Source of the DNA: Halisarca cf. caerulea
Taxonomy: Eukaryota > Porifera > Demospongiae > Chondrillida > Halisarcidae
Length of the DNA: 10,000 nucleotides
Assembly (NCBI GenBank): GCA_963170055.1
Contig: CAUJGJ010000161.1
Span: 307,501 to 317,500, forward strand
Direction of reading: 5' to 3'
Of this stretch, positions 1-7,564 are shown piece by piece. The position numbers and the translations under genes were made by a program. The notes beneath the pieces were generated by a model that saw nothing but the letters and a program-made list of their open reading frames with translations, was not told the DNA's origin and ran no database searches. The stretch's first letter is position 1, and each line of letters begins with the position of its first letter.

Positions 1-483
1 ACAACGGCGGCCATCTTGGAATGGGCAAAATGTGTGATGAAATATCATCAGGGGAGAAACCAGGAGCAAGCAAGCCTGGATACGAATAGCTGTCTTGTGA
101 GACCTGAGGGCCAAACAGTCCTCTGCCTTCTTGTTCAAGATTGTAAATTGCCTGGAGTCTTTTAGCTAGCTGCTCATCACTCTGTACTTGAAGGCTACTC
201 TTGTGTGCTCCGTGAGGGAGAGCGTTTGGTCTAATACGATGACTCCCGGAGTTTGATGCTGACTTCATCTCAAATCGGCAGACTCTGCCGCTAGTAAGTA
301 GCACCACCACGTGCGTGGAACTCGTGACCACCGTGCGGATGTCGGACGAGGGAATTTCGGGGAAGGTTTTCACCGGTTTCCGCACATCCTCGGTAGTGCT
401 GGCATCCAGGATATGATTCAGCTTTTTCTGAACCAACCTCCTCACCTTCTCGGGGTCGTCTACAGTCTTGTATCTGACAGACA
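1..483 (-). CDS. UBR5: UBR5-like E3 ubiquitin ligase, N-terminal exon (partial, runs off left edge)
   Basis: One minus-strand frame (first full codon TAC at 470-472) stays open for about 157 codons to the window edge. The upstream border has two possible acceptors: AG at 484-485 (exon end 483, codons reading SVRYKTVDDPEK) or AG at 474-475 (exon end 473). The best family signal is a stretch starting IRTVV and ending LLTSGRVCR. From my recollection of human UBR5, it aligns without gaps to IKQCVV...LLEDGRVCR, with about 10 of 22 residues identical, near the same distance from the start. Further on, GFSPDDISSHIL loosely resembles the segment leading into the UBR5 UBA domain. UBR5 is a very large, mainly nuclear HECT ubiquitin ligase acting in N-degron and chromatin pathways; only its first part lies here. 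The exon could end before base 1, for example at the CAG/GTCTCA site near 103-108. The coding call is firm; the family name is probable. Confidence 0.65.
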
Positions 484-507
484 CTAGAGTAAAAGATATA
501 AATACTG

Positions 508-512
508 GTGTG

Positions 513-570
<58 letters not shown>

Positions 571-605
571 TGTGTTTGTGTGCGTGCGTGTGCGTGTGTG
601 TGTGC

Positions 606-659
<54 letters not shown>
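508..659. repeat. Interrupted (GT)n microsatellite
   Basis: About 150 bases of GT repeats with TTTG and GCGT interruptions. It lies in the presumed intron just upstream of the UBR5-like exon, about 25 bases from its acceptor, so on the gene strand a CA run precedes the pyrimidine-rich tract. Reading frames through it give only Cys/Val or His/Thr runs and are not genes. Confidence 0.95.
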
Positions 660-660
<1 letters not shown>

Positions 661-705
661 ACATCATCACAAGTACACACAAACTCAATCTGCTGTTTTC
701 CACTA

Positions 706-897
706 TACAGCGAAACCTCTACGATAAGGACAACTTTGGGAACACAGTGCGCTGTCCTATTTATGGAGGTGTCCATATTGTGGGGGATTGAATGTACACG
801 TGTCAATGTGAGGGATGTCAAATGGGGCCGAGCAGTGGTGTCCTGTTAAAGGAGGTGGCAGCATTTCGGAGGTGTCCTTAATAGAGGTTTCACTGTA
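706..897. mobile_element. 192-bp TIR element (MITE-like), family A
   Basis: The ends are imperfect inverted repeats. The left reads TACAGCGAAACCTCTA; the reverse complement of the right reads TACAGTGAAACCTCTA, and both continue into an AAGGAC block. Both ends begin with TA, fitting insertion at a TA dinucleotide. There is no coding capacity. TA target sites and CAG-starting ends are typical of Tc1/mariner and pogo/Tigger relatives, so this is probably a non-autonomous derivative. A diverged copy of the interior lies at about 1232-1411. Confidence 0.75.
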
Positions 898-1024
898 TGT
901 CCACAAAAATGAATGCATACGATGACTAAGACGCTGAAACGTGAACAACGAGTGTGGTACACAAAGATCGCCATCACTGAATTCAACTTCTGCACTGAGA
1001 CAAGGAGAAGGTGCATTAACTAAC

Positions 1025-1049
1025 CAATTGATAGGCAATCTCTGTTCAT
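1025..1049 (-). CDS. Candidate first coding exon of the UBR5-like gene
   Basis: An ATG at 1047-1049 (minus strand) opens eight codons, MNRDCLSI, plus one base, followed by a plausible donor (G/GTTAGT, 1019-1024). That phase is what the acceptor at 484-485 needs; the junction codon would be Val and the reading continues SVRYKTVDD. The joined product places its KKLN motif within one residue of EKLN in human UBR5, counting from Met. A 25-base exon is easy to find by chance, the donor is not ideal, and no promoter is evident, so this is an inference from phase and length. If wrong, the true first exon is elsewhere, possibly in 1050-2250. Confidence 0.35.
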
Positions 1050-1231
1050 GTCTACTCAACTGATGACGAAACAGGCTTCATTGAGAAACAAAGAGATAGT
1101 GATACACTTCTTCGATAGAACGTGCTGCCAAGTGAATTTCCCTACTTTACTAACACGTGTTTCGATAACGCATAAAAACGCAAACTATGACACCGAGCAC
1201 ATTAACAAAATTAATCAGGAAACCGCCATGG

Positions 1232-1411
1232 GGGCACCATTGAGACCACAGTAAACTGTCCTGTATATATAATATGAAGGTATCCTTACATTTCAGAGGG
1301 CTTAAATGTACACATGTCAATATGAGGGATTTCATAAGGAGTAGAGTCGATCACGATGTGTCCTGTTTAAACAGAGGGACTGCATTTTGCAGATACATGT
1401 CCTCTCACTGT
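1232..1411. mobile_element. Diverged copy of TIR family A
   Basis: The interior matches the element at 706-897 in the same orientation. Both carry a CTGTCCT block, then AATGTACAC-TGTCAAT-TGAGGGAT, then GTGTCCTGTT followed by a purine-rich stretch, and a right end in TCACTGT. The left terminus is eroded, so its start is approximate. Confidence 0.55.
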
Positions 1412-1430
1412 GCACCCTATCACGCGTGCT

Positions 1431-1890
1431 TACAGTGAGATCTCAATTATTTGCACCTCTTATATCTAGCTATAATTCCCTCGCCTTCCACAGCTGAAAT
1501 GAATCTGCAATAATCATGCATGTTGTTTGAACAGTCTTTTTGATTTTCAACATATTGCTCCCTAGCTCCAGCCTTGCCAGGGAAGTACATACAGCTGCAG
1601 TGTACTTTACTTATGAACCCTGTGCATGTCCAAGGCTCTGTCACAATTTCATTTCTTTTGCCTTGCCAGGTATGCCCTTCCCAATGGTTCGGCCATTTGG
1701 GCTTTAACCCTGAGTCCAAGGCTTCTTATTGTATCATTAATTATTGTTCGCTGATTTGAATTACAATGTATCAACGAACTGTACACTATACTACTGCTCC
1801 CTCAATTATCCAGTTCCCATGCACACTTTATCCGTGCACAATTTCACCCAGAACAGATGCATGTGTGTGGATAAGTGAGGTCTGCCTGTA
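1431..1890. mobile_element. 460-bp TIR element, family B
   Basis: The left end reads TACAGTGAGATCTCAATTAT; the reverse complement of the right end reads TACAGGCAGACCTCACTTAT, and both run on to a CAC. Both ends carry a terminal TA. The inner part near 1790-1825 (reverse complement GAGGGAGCAGTAGTATAGT) recurs at about 6496-6514 in another family B member. Frames within it are open for 60-90 codons but show no recognisable protein, so I read it as non-coding mobile DNA. Confidence 0.6.
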
Positions 1891-1944
1891 CACACAGCGC
1901 GCGCGGTGTTTCATTAGAATGACTTCATGCATCCCCTCCTCCAG

Positions 1945-1962
1945 CCCCCCCCCCCCCCCCCC
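1945..1962. repeat. Homopolymer run of 18 C followed by GGGG
   Basis: Eighteen consecutive C residues followed directly by four G. Its length in this assembly may be unreliable, because homopolymers of this size are error-prone. Confidence 0.95.
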
Positions 1963-2005
1963 GGGGCAATTAAATTTGTAAACAAAAGGCTAATTATGTA
2001 CGTAT

Positions 2006-2088
2006 GATCTGTGGGTGCATGGATCTGTGGGTGCATGGGTGCTGGCACAATGAAACACACGCACACACGCGCACACACACACACACAC
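2006..2088. repeat. Two 16-bp direct repeats plus a short CA microsatellite
   Basis: The unit GATCTGTGGGTGCATG occurs twice without a gap (2006-2021 and 2022-2037). It is followed, after a short spacer, by a CA/CG-CA run at about 2053-2088. It lies between the two genes. Confidence 0.85.
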
Positions 2089-2120
2089 TTAATTAAATTG
2101 AGTATATCAATTAAATCACA

Positions 2121-2157
2121 TTTAATCTCAAGCACAGATCAGGAAATTAATTTTAAT
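2121..2157 (-). promoter_or_regulatory. Candidate poly(A) signals for the membrane/coiled-coil gene
   Basis: Two ATTAAA hexamers on the minus strand (TTTAAT on plus at 2121-2126 and 2152-2157) lie about 95-130 bases past the stop codon at 2253. No canonical AATAAA is seen closer. The surroundings are AT-rich, so chance occurrence is likely enough to keep this tentative. Confidence 0.3.
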
Positions 2158-2252
2158 CTGCATAATATTCTGTAAAATAATGCCACACAGACAAAATCCC
2201 AATGTGCACAATTTTGTCCAAAACAGGCACACACACAGACGGCACACAGTGC

Positions 2253-2437
2253 TTATTCTGTGGGCTCGTTGGTGTCTTCCTCTGTATTCTGATATTGTTC
2301 ATCATCTAGATTTACAGAATTATCAGTTTCTTTAGTGTTCCCTTCCGAATCCTCCTCTTTGGCCGGTGCTTCCTGAGATGCTACGCTGGCTGGACTGCTG
2401 GTGGTCGGAGGAGGGGTAGATTTTGCAGTCTCAAGAT
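2253..2437 (-). CDS. Membrane-anchored coiled-coil protein, exon 5 (acidic C-terminus and stop)
   Basis: The last coding exon. The acceptor is ACTACAG, with AG at 2438-2439. Two leading bases complete an Asp codon with the final G of the microexon at 3481-3518; then 60 codons run to the stop ending at 2253. It encodes residues 169-229: a Ser/Thr/Pro-rich linker (STPPPTTSSPASVAS) that could carry O-glycans, then a tail dense in Glu/Asp (EEDSEGNTKETD, DDEQYQNTEEDTNEPTE). Many Golgi-resident type II proteins end in an acidic, disordered luminal tail like this. No ER-retention tetrapeptide is present. Its open frame extends upstream past the acceptor, but that extension lacks the composition of the rest. 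Confidence 0.8.
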
Positions 2438-3175
2438 CTGTAGTTCGGAGATCGTAGAGCAAGTAAATACATACATGAGGAAACATATTCAAATAACACA
2501 AAACAATTACAAAACCGTGCGCTATTGAGGGACATCGCATACGCTTCAATTTTCACGTAGCTATTGGAAGCCAACCGCAAAAGTTTACACTCATGAAAAC
2601 TTAGTTCAGGCTCTTGTGCAATGACGAAACACTGATGGCTGTCCGAGAATATAAAAACATGAAAATTGCTAAAAGGCAATATCTGTGAAAGGTTCACCCC
2701 GTGAAAAAAATAAAAGCGCATACGGTAGTCATTAGCTACACATGCACATTGCTGACAAAAGGGGATAGTTGACTTCATTGGTGCCAGCTTAAATAGTACA
2801 TAAAATCTCGAGTGGTCAGCATCACTATGGGCTATTTCAGACAAGCAGAGAAGTTGACACGATGGCAGACAAGGAGGGTAACATATAGTGCTATTTCTTC
2901 GAAGGGTAAAAATTTGCGATTTTCATGGTTGGGAAGAGAGCCAGCCACAAAACACTTACGTACTTGCGATAGCATCATTGCAAGTTTAAATATCCTTCTG
3001 GCATGAACCAAGATGTTTTACTATAAATAATCCAAATTGTAGCATCCACGGAAATTATACCCCCTGTGAATAACCCTCTATATGATATTTCATGTATGCA
3101 ATTTTGTGTTAATGAGGTCCGACTGTGCGTATGTATGTGGGGTCTGTTGATGAGGATTTCAAGCTGCCGCACATG
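2438..3175. other. Intron 4 sequence without a recognisable gene
   Basis: AT-rich sequence with dispersed repeat-like pieces (GTGAAAATTG, ATGAAAATTGC, AAAAATTTGCG and similar). A 137-codon minus-strand frame crosses 2431-2844, but it overlaps the acceptor of exon 5 and shows no family signature. I see no exon here that would fit the phase of the flanking exons better than the microexon at 3481-3518. Confidence 0.5.
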
Positions 3176-3340
3176 TACCGTGGAATCTGTATAATCCGGC
3201 ACCCATTGGGGAATGAAAAACAGTTCTGGATTAGCAGATTGCTGGATTATAGAGGTCAGTTTGTATGGTAAAATTAATGGTGTCGGTGCCAGAGAATTGG
3301 TCAGATTAGACGAATGCCGGTTTAGGCAGATTCCACTGTA
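3176..3340. mobile_element. 165-bp TIR element, family C
   Basis: The left end reads TACCGTGGAATCTGTATAAT followed by CCGGCA. The reverse complement of the right end reads TACAGTGGAATCTGCCTAAA followed by CCGGCA. Both begin with TA. It sits inside intron 4, 140 bases downstream of the microexon on the gene strand. No coding content. Confidence 0.75.
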
Positions 3341-3480
3341 TGTATGTCGAGCATTGGGGGCAAGAATGTTTGAATTTTGTCTCCACAGTGGATAGGTCTA
3401 TTACATTGCATCCCAACTTGGGTGAGCCCACTATCGAAACTTCCACCGAATGAGAGTGAGCGATACAATACGGTCCTTAC

Positions 3481-3518
3481 CTTTTTGACACTTTTCCAGA
3501 CCGCTCTGACAAGAGACT
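3481..3518 (-). CDS. Membrane-anchored coiled-coil protein, exon 4 (38-base microexon)
   Basis: A strong acceptor (TTTCTCTGCAG, AG at 3519-3520) and a near-consensus donor (AAAAAG/GTAAGG, GT at 3479-3480) bracket 38 bases. The first base completes a Leu codon with the two bases left by exon 3; twelve codons follow (VSCQSGLEKCQK); the last base completes an Asp codon with exon 5. Exons 3 and 5 cannot be joined directly in frame, and 38 (1+36+1) is the length class needed. The encoded peptide continues the charged heptad pattern and adds two cysteines (about residues 159 and 166) suited to interchain disulfides. Skipping it would shift the frame, so it is either constitutive or a switch that truncates the tail. 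Confidence 0.75.
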
Positions 3519-3596
3519 CTGCAGAGAAACAGACATCCGTATGTACTGAAAGTGGAAGACCCCGCCTCAACTGTAGCCACACACTACATGTTCACT

Positions 3597-3980
3597 CTCA
3601 GCTACTACAGGAGCATGTATTGCGTGTACATTAGTATAGTAAACCTGTCTATAACAACCACTCAGTTACTACATGAGCATGTATTGTGTGTACAGTAGTA
3701 GAGTAAACCTGTCTACAACAACCACTCAGTTACTACATGAGCATGTACTGTGTGTACAGTAGTACAGTAAACCTGCCTATAACAACCACTCAGTTACTAC
3801 ATGAGCATGTACTGTGCATACAGTAGTACAGTAAACCTGCCTATAACAACCACTCAGTTACTACATGAGCATGTACTGTGCATACAGTAGTACAGTAAAC
3901 CTGCCTATAACAACCACTCAGTTACTACATGAACATGTACTGTGTGTACAGTAGTAGAGTAAACCTGTCTATAACAACCC
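3597..3980. repeat. 64-bp tandem array, six copies
   Basis: Copies begin with CTCAG at 3597, 3661, 3725, 3789, 3853 and 3917, exactly 64 bases apart. Each holds TACTACATGAGCATGTA, a GTACA-rich near-palindrome, and AAACCTGTCTATAACAACCA. The first copy is the most diverged; inner copies differ at few sites. It lies in intron 3 of the membrane/coiled-coil gene. There are no unique spacers and no coding frame. Confidence 0.95.
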
Positions 3981-4000
3981 CGCAAGGGACCAAGTGATGG

Positions 4001-4084
4001 TGGTCTTTGTAGACAGGTGGACCTTATACAGAGGTGCATTGGTATCACTGAGGTGACCCATGGAGCAGCCTACAGTGGTCTTTG
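4001..4084 (-). repeat. Reverse-orientation copy of the 75-bp repeat found at 9593-10000
   Basis: TGGTCTTT recurs at 4001 and 4076, exactly 75 bases apart. The interval contains AGACAGGTGG, CCTTATACAGAGGTGC and GTATCACT in order. This is the reverse complement of the 75-bp unit at the right end of the window (AGTGATAC, GCACCTCTGTATAAGG, CCACCTGTCTA). It starts 20 bases after the end of the 64-bp array. Confidence 0.8.
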
Positions 4085-4245
4085 GTTTCACTGTATCCCT
4101 TTTGAGAAACCACTGCTTTGCAAGACTCCCTTTGCTGGTCACAAATACATACATGTCCCATACTAAATTCTCCTCATCAGAGACCAACTCTTCCAAAAGA
4201 CCACCTTTCACAGGTCCCAAAGGGTGGTCTCTCAAAAGAGTACTG
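4077..4245 (-). repeat. GTGGTCTCT-rich dispersed repeat, copy 1 (inverted)
   Basis: Read on the minus strand it runs GGGACCTGTGAAAGGTGGTC, then GGTCTCTGATGAGGAG, TTAGTATGGGACATG, TTTGTGACCAGCAAAG and CAGTGGTTTCTCAAAAGGG. The same ordered blocks occur on the plus strand at 4585-4735 and 5646-5820. Non-coding; open frames across it differ between copies. Confidence 0.75.
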
Positions 4246-4415
4246 TTGCAGAGCATGTATGTACGTACACATGCACAGTAGTCCCCCTTCTGAAAGACCA
4301 CCTTTCACAGATCTCCAATGATACTCTCCCAATGAGGTACTACTGTACAGCCAGTGCATGCATACATATGTACGTACTGTCATACCTCTTTTGAGAGACC
4401 ACCATTACAGGGACG
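4246..4415. repeat. Fragments of the GTGGTCTCT-type repeat with TACGTAC palindromes
   Basis: Partial pieces (GAAAGACCACCTTTCACAG at about 4291-4309, CTTTTGAGAGACCACC at about 4388-4403) are interleaved with ATGTATGTACGTACACATG and CATACATATGTACGTAC. The arrangement looks like nested or rearranged repeat ends. No gene. Confidence 0.55.
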
Positions 4416-4584
4416 CGCGCATAGGTGTAGGAACCATGGAGGCTGGAGGGGCCCCCAATATTTCTTATTCTAGTCAACGTTTGCCTGATCGTATATCAAT
4501 CACGTTATTATACTATACACGAATTGCACATGAAACTAAAGGACCTCCCCCCCCCTCCCCAACGTACAAGTCATTCTTACACCA

Positions 4585-4735
4585 ATGGTGTGAAAGGTGG
4601 TCTCTGACAAGGGGCAAGTTTACATGGGACATGCCACATTTAGGACCAGCAAAGCCAGTCTTACAAGAGAGGTGGCCTTCCACGAGGGGGGACTTTCATG
4701 AGGGTGGTCTCCACAAGTGGACACTACTGCACATT
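4585..4735 (+). repeat. GTGGTCTCT-rich dispersed repeat, copy 2
   Basis: Blocks in order: GTGAAAGGTGGTCTCTGACA, CATGGGACATGCCACATTTA, GACCAGCAAAGCCAGTCTTA, CAAGAGAGGTGGCCTTCCAC, GAGGGTGGTCTCCACAAGTG. It is opposite in orientation to copy 1 about 340 bases away, so the two could pair as an imperfect inverted repeat within intron 3. Between the two copies is an 11-base run of C/T with a C9 core at about 4548-4556. Confidence 0.75.
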
Positions 4736-4810
4736 CACAATTTGCAAAAACTGTGCCACAAATAGAGGAATTGTGAATCTACCTAGGAACTTGGGCCCTC
4801 GTCTCACACA

Positions 4811-4970
4811 GAAACATACAAACATACAAACATACATAAACGAATACACACAAATACGTAGGCACATTTGTATGCGAGTATGAGAAATAGCAAAAAGTAT
4901 ACATGCAAACACACATACACACATACACGCATACACTCATGCACACACACATGCACAAGCAGGCACGCAT

Positions 4971-5028
<58 letters not shown>
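4811..5028. repeat. Compound microsatellite: AAACATAC repeats grading into (CA)n
   Basis: It begins with AAACATAC-type repeats (4811-4835), passes through ACATACAC-like imperfect repeats, and ends in a pure CA run at 4972-5028. It lies in intron 3, about 100 bases downstream of exon 3 on the gene strand. Confidence 0.95.
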
Positions 5029-5031
<3 letters not shown>

Positions 5032-5127
5032 CATACAGATGTGTCATACTAGACATCACACACTGAAAAGCAGCCTGAAGTCATTGTTATCCAAAGAACA
5101 CTAACACACAGAAGATACTCAACATAC

Positions 5128-5251
5128 AACTTCTCTTTCCATTCGGCCTCTCCCGCATCCTTCTCCTTCTTCAAGTTATCAGCTGACTGTGAGGCCTCTG
5201 ATAATTTGTTACGAAGCTGAGAAATTTCTTCTTCAAATTCCGTTTCTTTTC
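5128..5251 (-). CDS. Membrane-anchored coiled-coil protein, exon 3
   Basis: Bracketed by an acceptor (CTTGTACAG, AG at 5252-5253) and a good donor (GTATGT, GT at 5126-5127). The 124 bases begin with the two bases needed to finish the Gly codon opened by exon 2 and end with two bases of a Leu codon. It encodes residues 115-156, including KETEFEEEISQLRNKLSEAS and NLKKEKDAGEAEWKEKL. The near absence of Pro, dense Glu/Lys and regular Leu/Ile spacing are those of a coiled coil. It continues the helix from exon 2, presumably on the luminal side of the membrane. No catalytic motif is visible. Confidence 0.82.
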
Positions 5252-5282
5252 CTGTACAAGATTAGGTTATTTGTAACCATCA

Positions 5283-5530
5283 GTACGTATGTACGTACGT
5301 ATATACTGCATACACACATACATATGTAACGCTCTGTGTGCGTGCGTGCGTGCGTGCGTGTGTGCGTGTGCGTGTGTGTGTGTGTATGCATGCGTGTGTG
5401 TGCGTGTGTGTGCGTGTGTGTGTGTGTGTGTGTGGGTGTGTGTACGCGTGTGTGCGTGTGATCAAATGTATGTCTATCTGGTAAGATGTACATAGACCAC
5501 CCACATACACACGTACGTACGTATATGTAT
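5283..5530. repeat. (GT)n/(GCGT)n microsatellite flanked by TACGTAC palindromes
   Basis: The core at about 5334-5460 is GT repeats with GCGTGCGT interruptions. On the left is GTACGTATGTACGTACGTAT, on the right ACACGTACGTACGTATATG; the flanks are largely inverted copies of one another. It lies in intron 2 of the membrane/coiled-coil gene. Confidence 0.9.
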
Positions 5531-5645
5531 ACATAGAGTTTGAATAGTGAGAAAGATAGCAATCATCTCAAAAAACACACCTACTGTACATTACAAACAG
5601 TGTCCATGAGGAATATGTAATATATCATGGAGTGGAGGAGTGCCC

Positions 5646-5820
5646 CTTTTGAGAGACCACCCTTGTAGGGACATGTGAAAGGTGGTCTATCAAAAGAGGT
5701 GGTCTCTGACGAGGGGGGAGTTAGTATGGGACATAGTACATTTGTGACCAGCACAGCCGGTCTTACAAGAGAGGTGGTCTTTCACGAGGGTGGTCTCTCA
5801 AAGAGGGCACCACTGTACTC
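5646..5820 (+). repeat. GTGGTCTCT-rich dispersed repeat, copy 3
   Basis: Same ordered blocks as the copies at 4077-4245 and 4585-4735: GGGACATGTGAAAGGTGGTC, GTGGTCTCTGACGAGGGG, TAGTATGGGACATAG, TTTGTGACCAGCACAGCCGG, CTTACAAGAGAGGTGGTC, and an end in GGCACCACTGTA. The left side begins near TTTTGAGAGACCACCC, so the copy carries complementary ends that could form a hairpin. Confidence 0.75.
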
Positions 5821-5954
5821 CATGTGTCAGGATGAGGTGAACACAAAATGGCGGAATAAGTATTCTACAAACGAAACTGGTCTAAACTAAACCTTCTGAA
5901 ATCTGGGCACACTCTAAGTTCAATGTGTACGTGTTTTAAGCCCTGTTCAGACCT

Positions 5955-5995
5955 AGAATCAGAATCAAAATCAGAATCAGAATCAGAATCAGAAT
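5955..5995 (+). repeat. (AGAATC)n hexanucleotide repeat
   Basis: Seven near-perfect AGAATC units (one reads AAAATC, the last AGAATT), directly after CCCTGTTCAGACCT. Intron 2 sequence. Confidence 0.92.
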
Positions 5996-6063
5996 TGAAA
6001 GTATACAACACCTGGGACCACTTAGCCAACGCAGGTTAAATTCTCTGCAAGCACAACACACAC

Positions 6064-6205
6064 CTTCGTATGTTTGGATTTCTGATTTCAATTCGCCAAT
6101 CTTGGTATCAAATTCATTCCTTTGCTCTTCAACTTGCTCTTTCTTTGCATCACATTCTTCTAGCTTTGAGAATACTTCACTTTTCTCTTCCGATGTCTTC
6201 TTATG
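6064..6205 (-). CDS. Membrane-anchored coiled-coil protein, exon 2
   Basis: An acceptor TTTCTTTAG (AG at 6206-6207) and a donor GAAG/GTGTGT (GT at 6062-6063) define 142 bases: 47 codons plus one base. The phase-0 start matches exon 1 and the extra G matches exon 3. It encodes residues 68-114, with stretches such as HKKTSEEKSEVFSKLEECDA and FDTKIGELKSEIQTYE, rich in Glu and Lys and free of Pro and Trp, consistent with a coiled coil. It carries one Cys (about residue 85). The presumed location is the lumen of the secretory pathway, judging from exon 1. Further in-phase exons in intron 1 or 2 cannot be excluded. Confidence 0.82.
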
Positions 6206-6266
6206 CTAAAGAAAACACAACATTATCACAGCAAAACCTACTATTCAGAACACTTGAAAATCTGAA

Positions 6267-6418
6267 CACCTGTATAAACTGGACATTAGGTTGTGGTCCC
6301 AAATTCTCATGCACATATGAATGACATACGTATTGGGGGCAACCCTGGAAATCAGGACACCTCTGTAATCAGGACTTCCAGTGGTCCCCGAAGTGTCCGC
6401 ATTATACAGATTCCACTA
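6267..6418. mobile_element. Fragment of a family C TIR element
   Basis: The right end is clear: its reverse complement reads TAGTGGAATCTGTATAATGC then GGACAC, close to the end of the element at 3176-3340. The interior has CAGGACACCTCTGTAATCAG. The left end is not well defined and the start is approximate. It abuts the family B element that begins at 6417. Confidence 0.5.
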
Positions 6419-6609
6419 CAAAGTCATATGTCACTTATCTGCACACATCCGTTGTGGATGAAAGGGCAGACAAAGTGAGAGAACTAGACAAATGAGGGAG
6501 CAGTAGTATAGTGTACAGTAGGATTATTGCAGATTTGCTCCAATAAAGAATACTGCGGAAGGTGAGGGAACTGGATATCTGAGGTGTAGATAAGTGAGGT
6601 CTCACTGTA
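6417..6609. mobile_element. 193-bp TIR element, family B
   Basis: The left end contains TGTCACTTATCTGCACAC; the reverse complement of the right end reads TACAGTGAGACCTCACTTAT then CTACAC. Both terminate in TA. The inner block GAGGGAGCAGTAGTATAGTG is shared, inverted, with the larger family B element at 1431-1890. Located in intron 1. Confidence 0.65.
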
Positions 6610-6772
6610 CACACATGAAAGAGAGACTACGTACCTAGTGAAAGCTCGGTGCAATCACAGATACTCTAAACTAGCTGCTGGGGGTATCTATGATGCCATG
6701 GAGACACCATTCCTCTATTTTTATGATGTCATGAAAATGGAGGAACTGGGTCCATGCTATGCTAGACCAATC

Positions 6773-6869
6773 TGGCTGTAGTTAGTGCAGTACACGCACT
6801 CTCAGTGGTTGTAGTTGATACAGCACACAAACACATATACACATTCCCAGTGGCCGTAGTTGGTACAGA

Positions 6870-6903
<34 letters not shown>

Positions 6904-7111
6904 ACACACACACACGTGCACACACGCACACATACACACACACACGTGTGCATGCATGAACACCCAACTACACACACCCCCACACACACACACATACACA
7001 CACACACACACACATACACACACACACACACACATACACACACACACACACACACACGTGCACACATGCACACACACACACACACAAACACGTGTGTACA
7101 CACACACACAT

Positions 7112-7142
<31 letters not shown>
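6773..7142. repeat. Three minisatellite-like units leading into a long (CA)n microsatellite
   Basis: Related units start with TGGCTGTAGTTAGTGCAGTA (6773), TGGTTGTAGTTGATACAGCA (6807) and TGGCCGTAGTTGGTACAGAT (6851), each followed by CAC-rich sequence. The last runs into about 270 bases of CA repeat with CGTG and CATA interruptions (6871-7142). The CA array looks like an expansion at the end of a repeated unit. Reading frames of up to 150 codons here are only His/Thr or Cys/Val repeats. Confidence 0.9.
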
Positions 7143-7145
<3 letters not shown>

Positions 7146-7564
7146 GCTTTGCACAGACCAACCAGAACAGTCCTAAGGCATTCCTGGTATTCCTACATTG
7201 CATGGGTACATACGTATGTACATACAACATTGATATTCCATACTTTGTATCTATTCACACTACAACAATACTTGTAGAAAGTGAGAAATTATACTGTTGC
7301 CAAGGTGGCTGTAAAAACTGAGTGAAGAGTCAAGTTAAACAAATAGAATAGACGGCTTGTAAGAATACTGAAGTCATTCTCACTCCCCTCACTCTCCCTC
7401 CTCCTTTTGACTCTGGGACTCTGTAAAAACAAGCTCTTGTATAGAAAAAGACCCACAGGGGTGGTGGGGGAGATGCGGCTAGAGGCATGCTTGAGAAAAA
7501 CAAGGATGAGAAAGGCATGTACCAATGTACACATGAACAGAATGTACGTACGTACCTGGACTTC
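7143..7564. other. Intron 1 segment with no gene seen
   Basis: Ordinary mixed sequence between the CA array and the purine tract. It holds ACATACGTATGTACATAC near 7208 and TGTACGTACGTACC near 7543, and a pyrimidine-rich patch at 7377-7415. No exon candidate that I could support. Confidence 0.5.

Noticed and set aside
757..1059. Minus-strand frame as a single-exon gene
   Set aside because: Most of it is the inverted-repeat element at 706-897. Only the short ATG-led piece at 1025-1049 is kept, as a candidate first exon.
1447..1719. 90-codon minus-strand frame with several Cys and Trp
   Set aside because: It lies within a TIR-bounded element (1431-1890). It has no clear start or splice sites and no family match that I recognise.
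2431..2844. 137-codon minus-strand frame
   Set aside because: It overlaps the acceptor of exon 5 in another frame, lies in AT-rich repeat-like intron sequence and shows no recognisable domain.
3597..3980. Possible CRISPR-like array
   Set aside because: The units are contiguous 64-bp tandem copies with no unique spacers, and the setting is an animal intron.
6802..7321. Long open frames on both strands (up to about 150 codons)
   Set aside because: They translate to His/Thr or Cys/Val repeats read through a CA/GT microsatellite. The same applies to frames at 291-821, 4779-5104, 5233-5562 and 8428-8862 (except exon 1 of the real gene).
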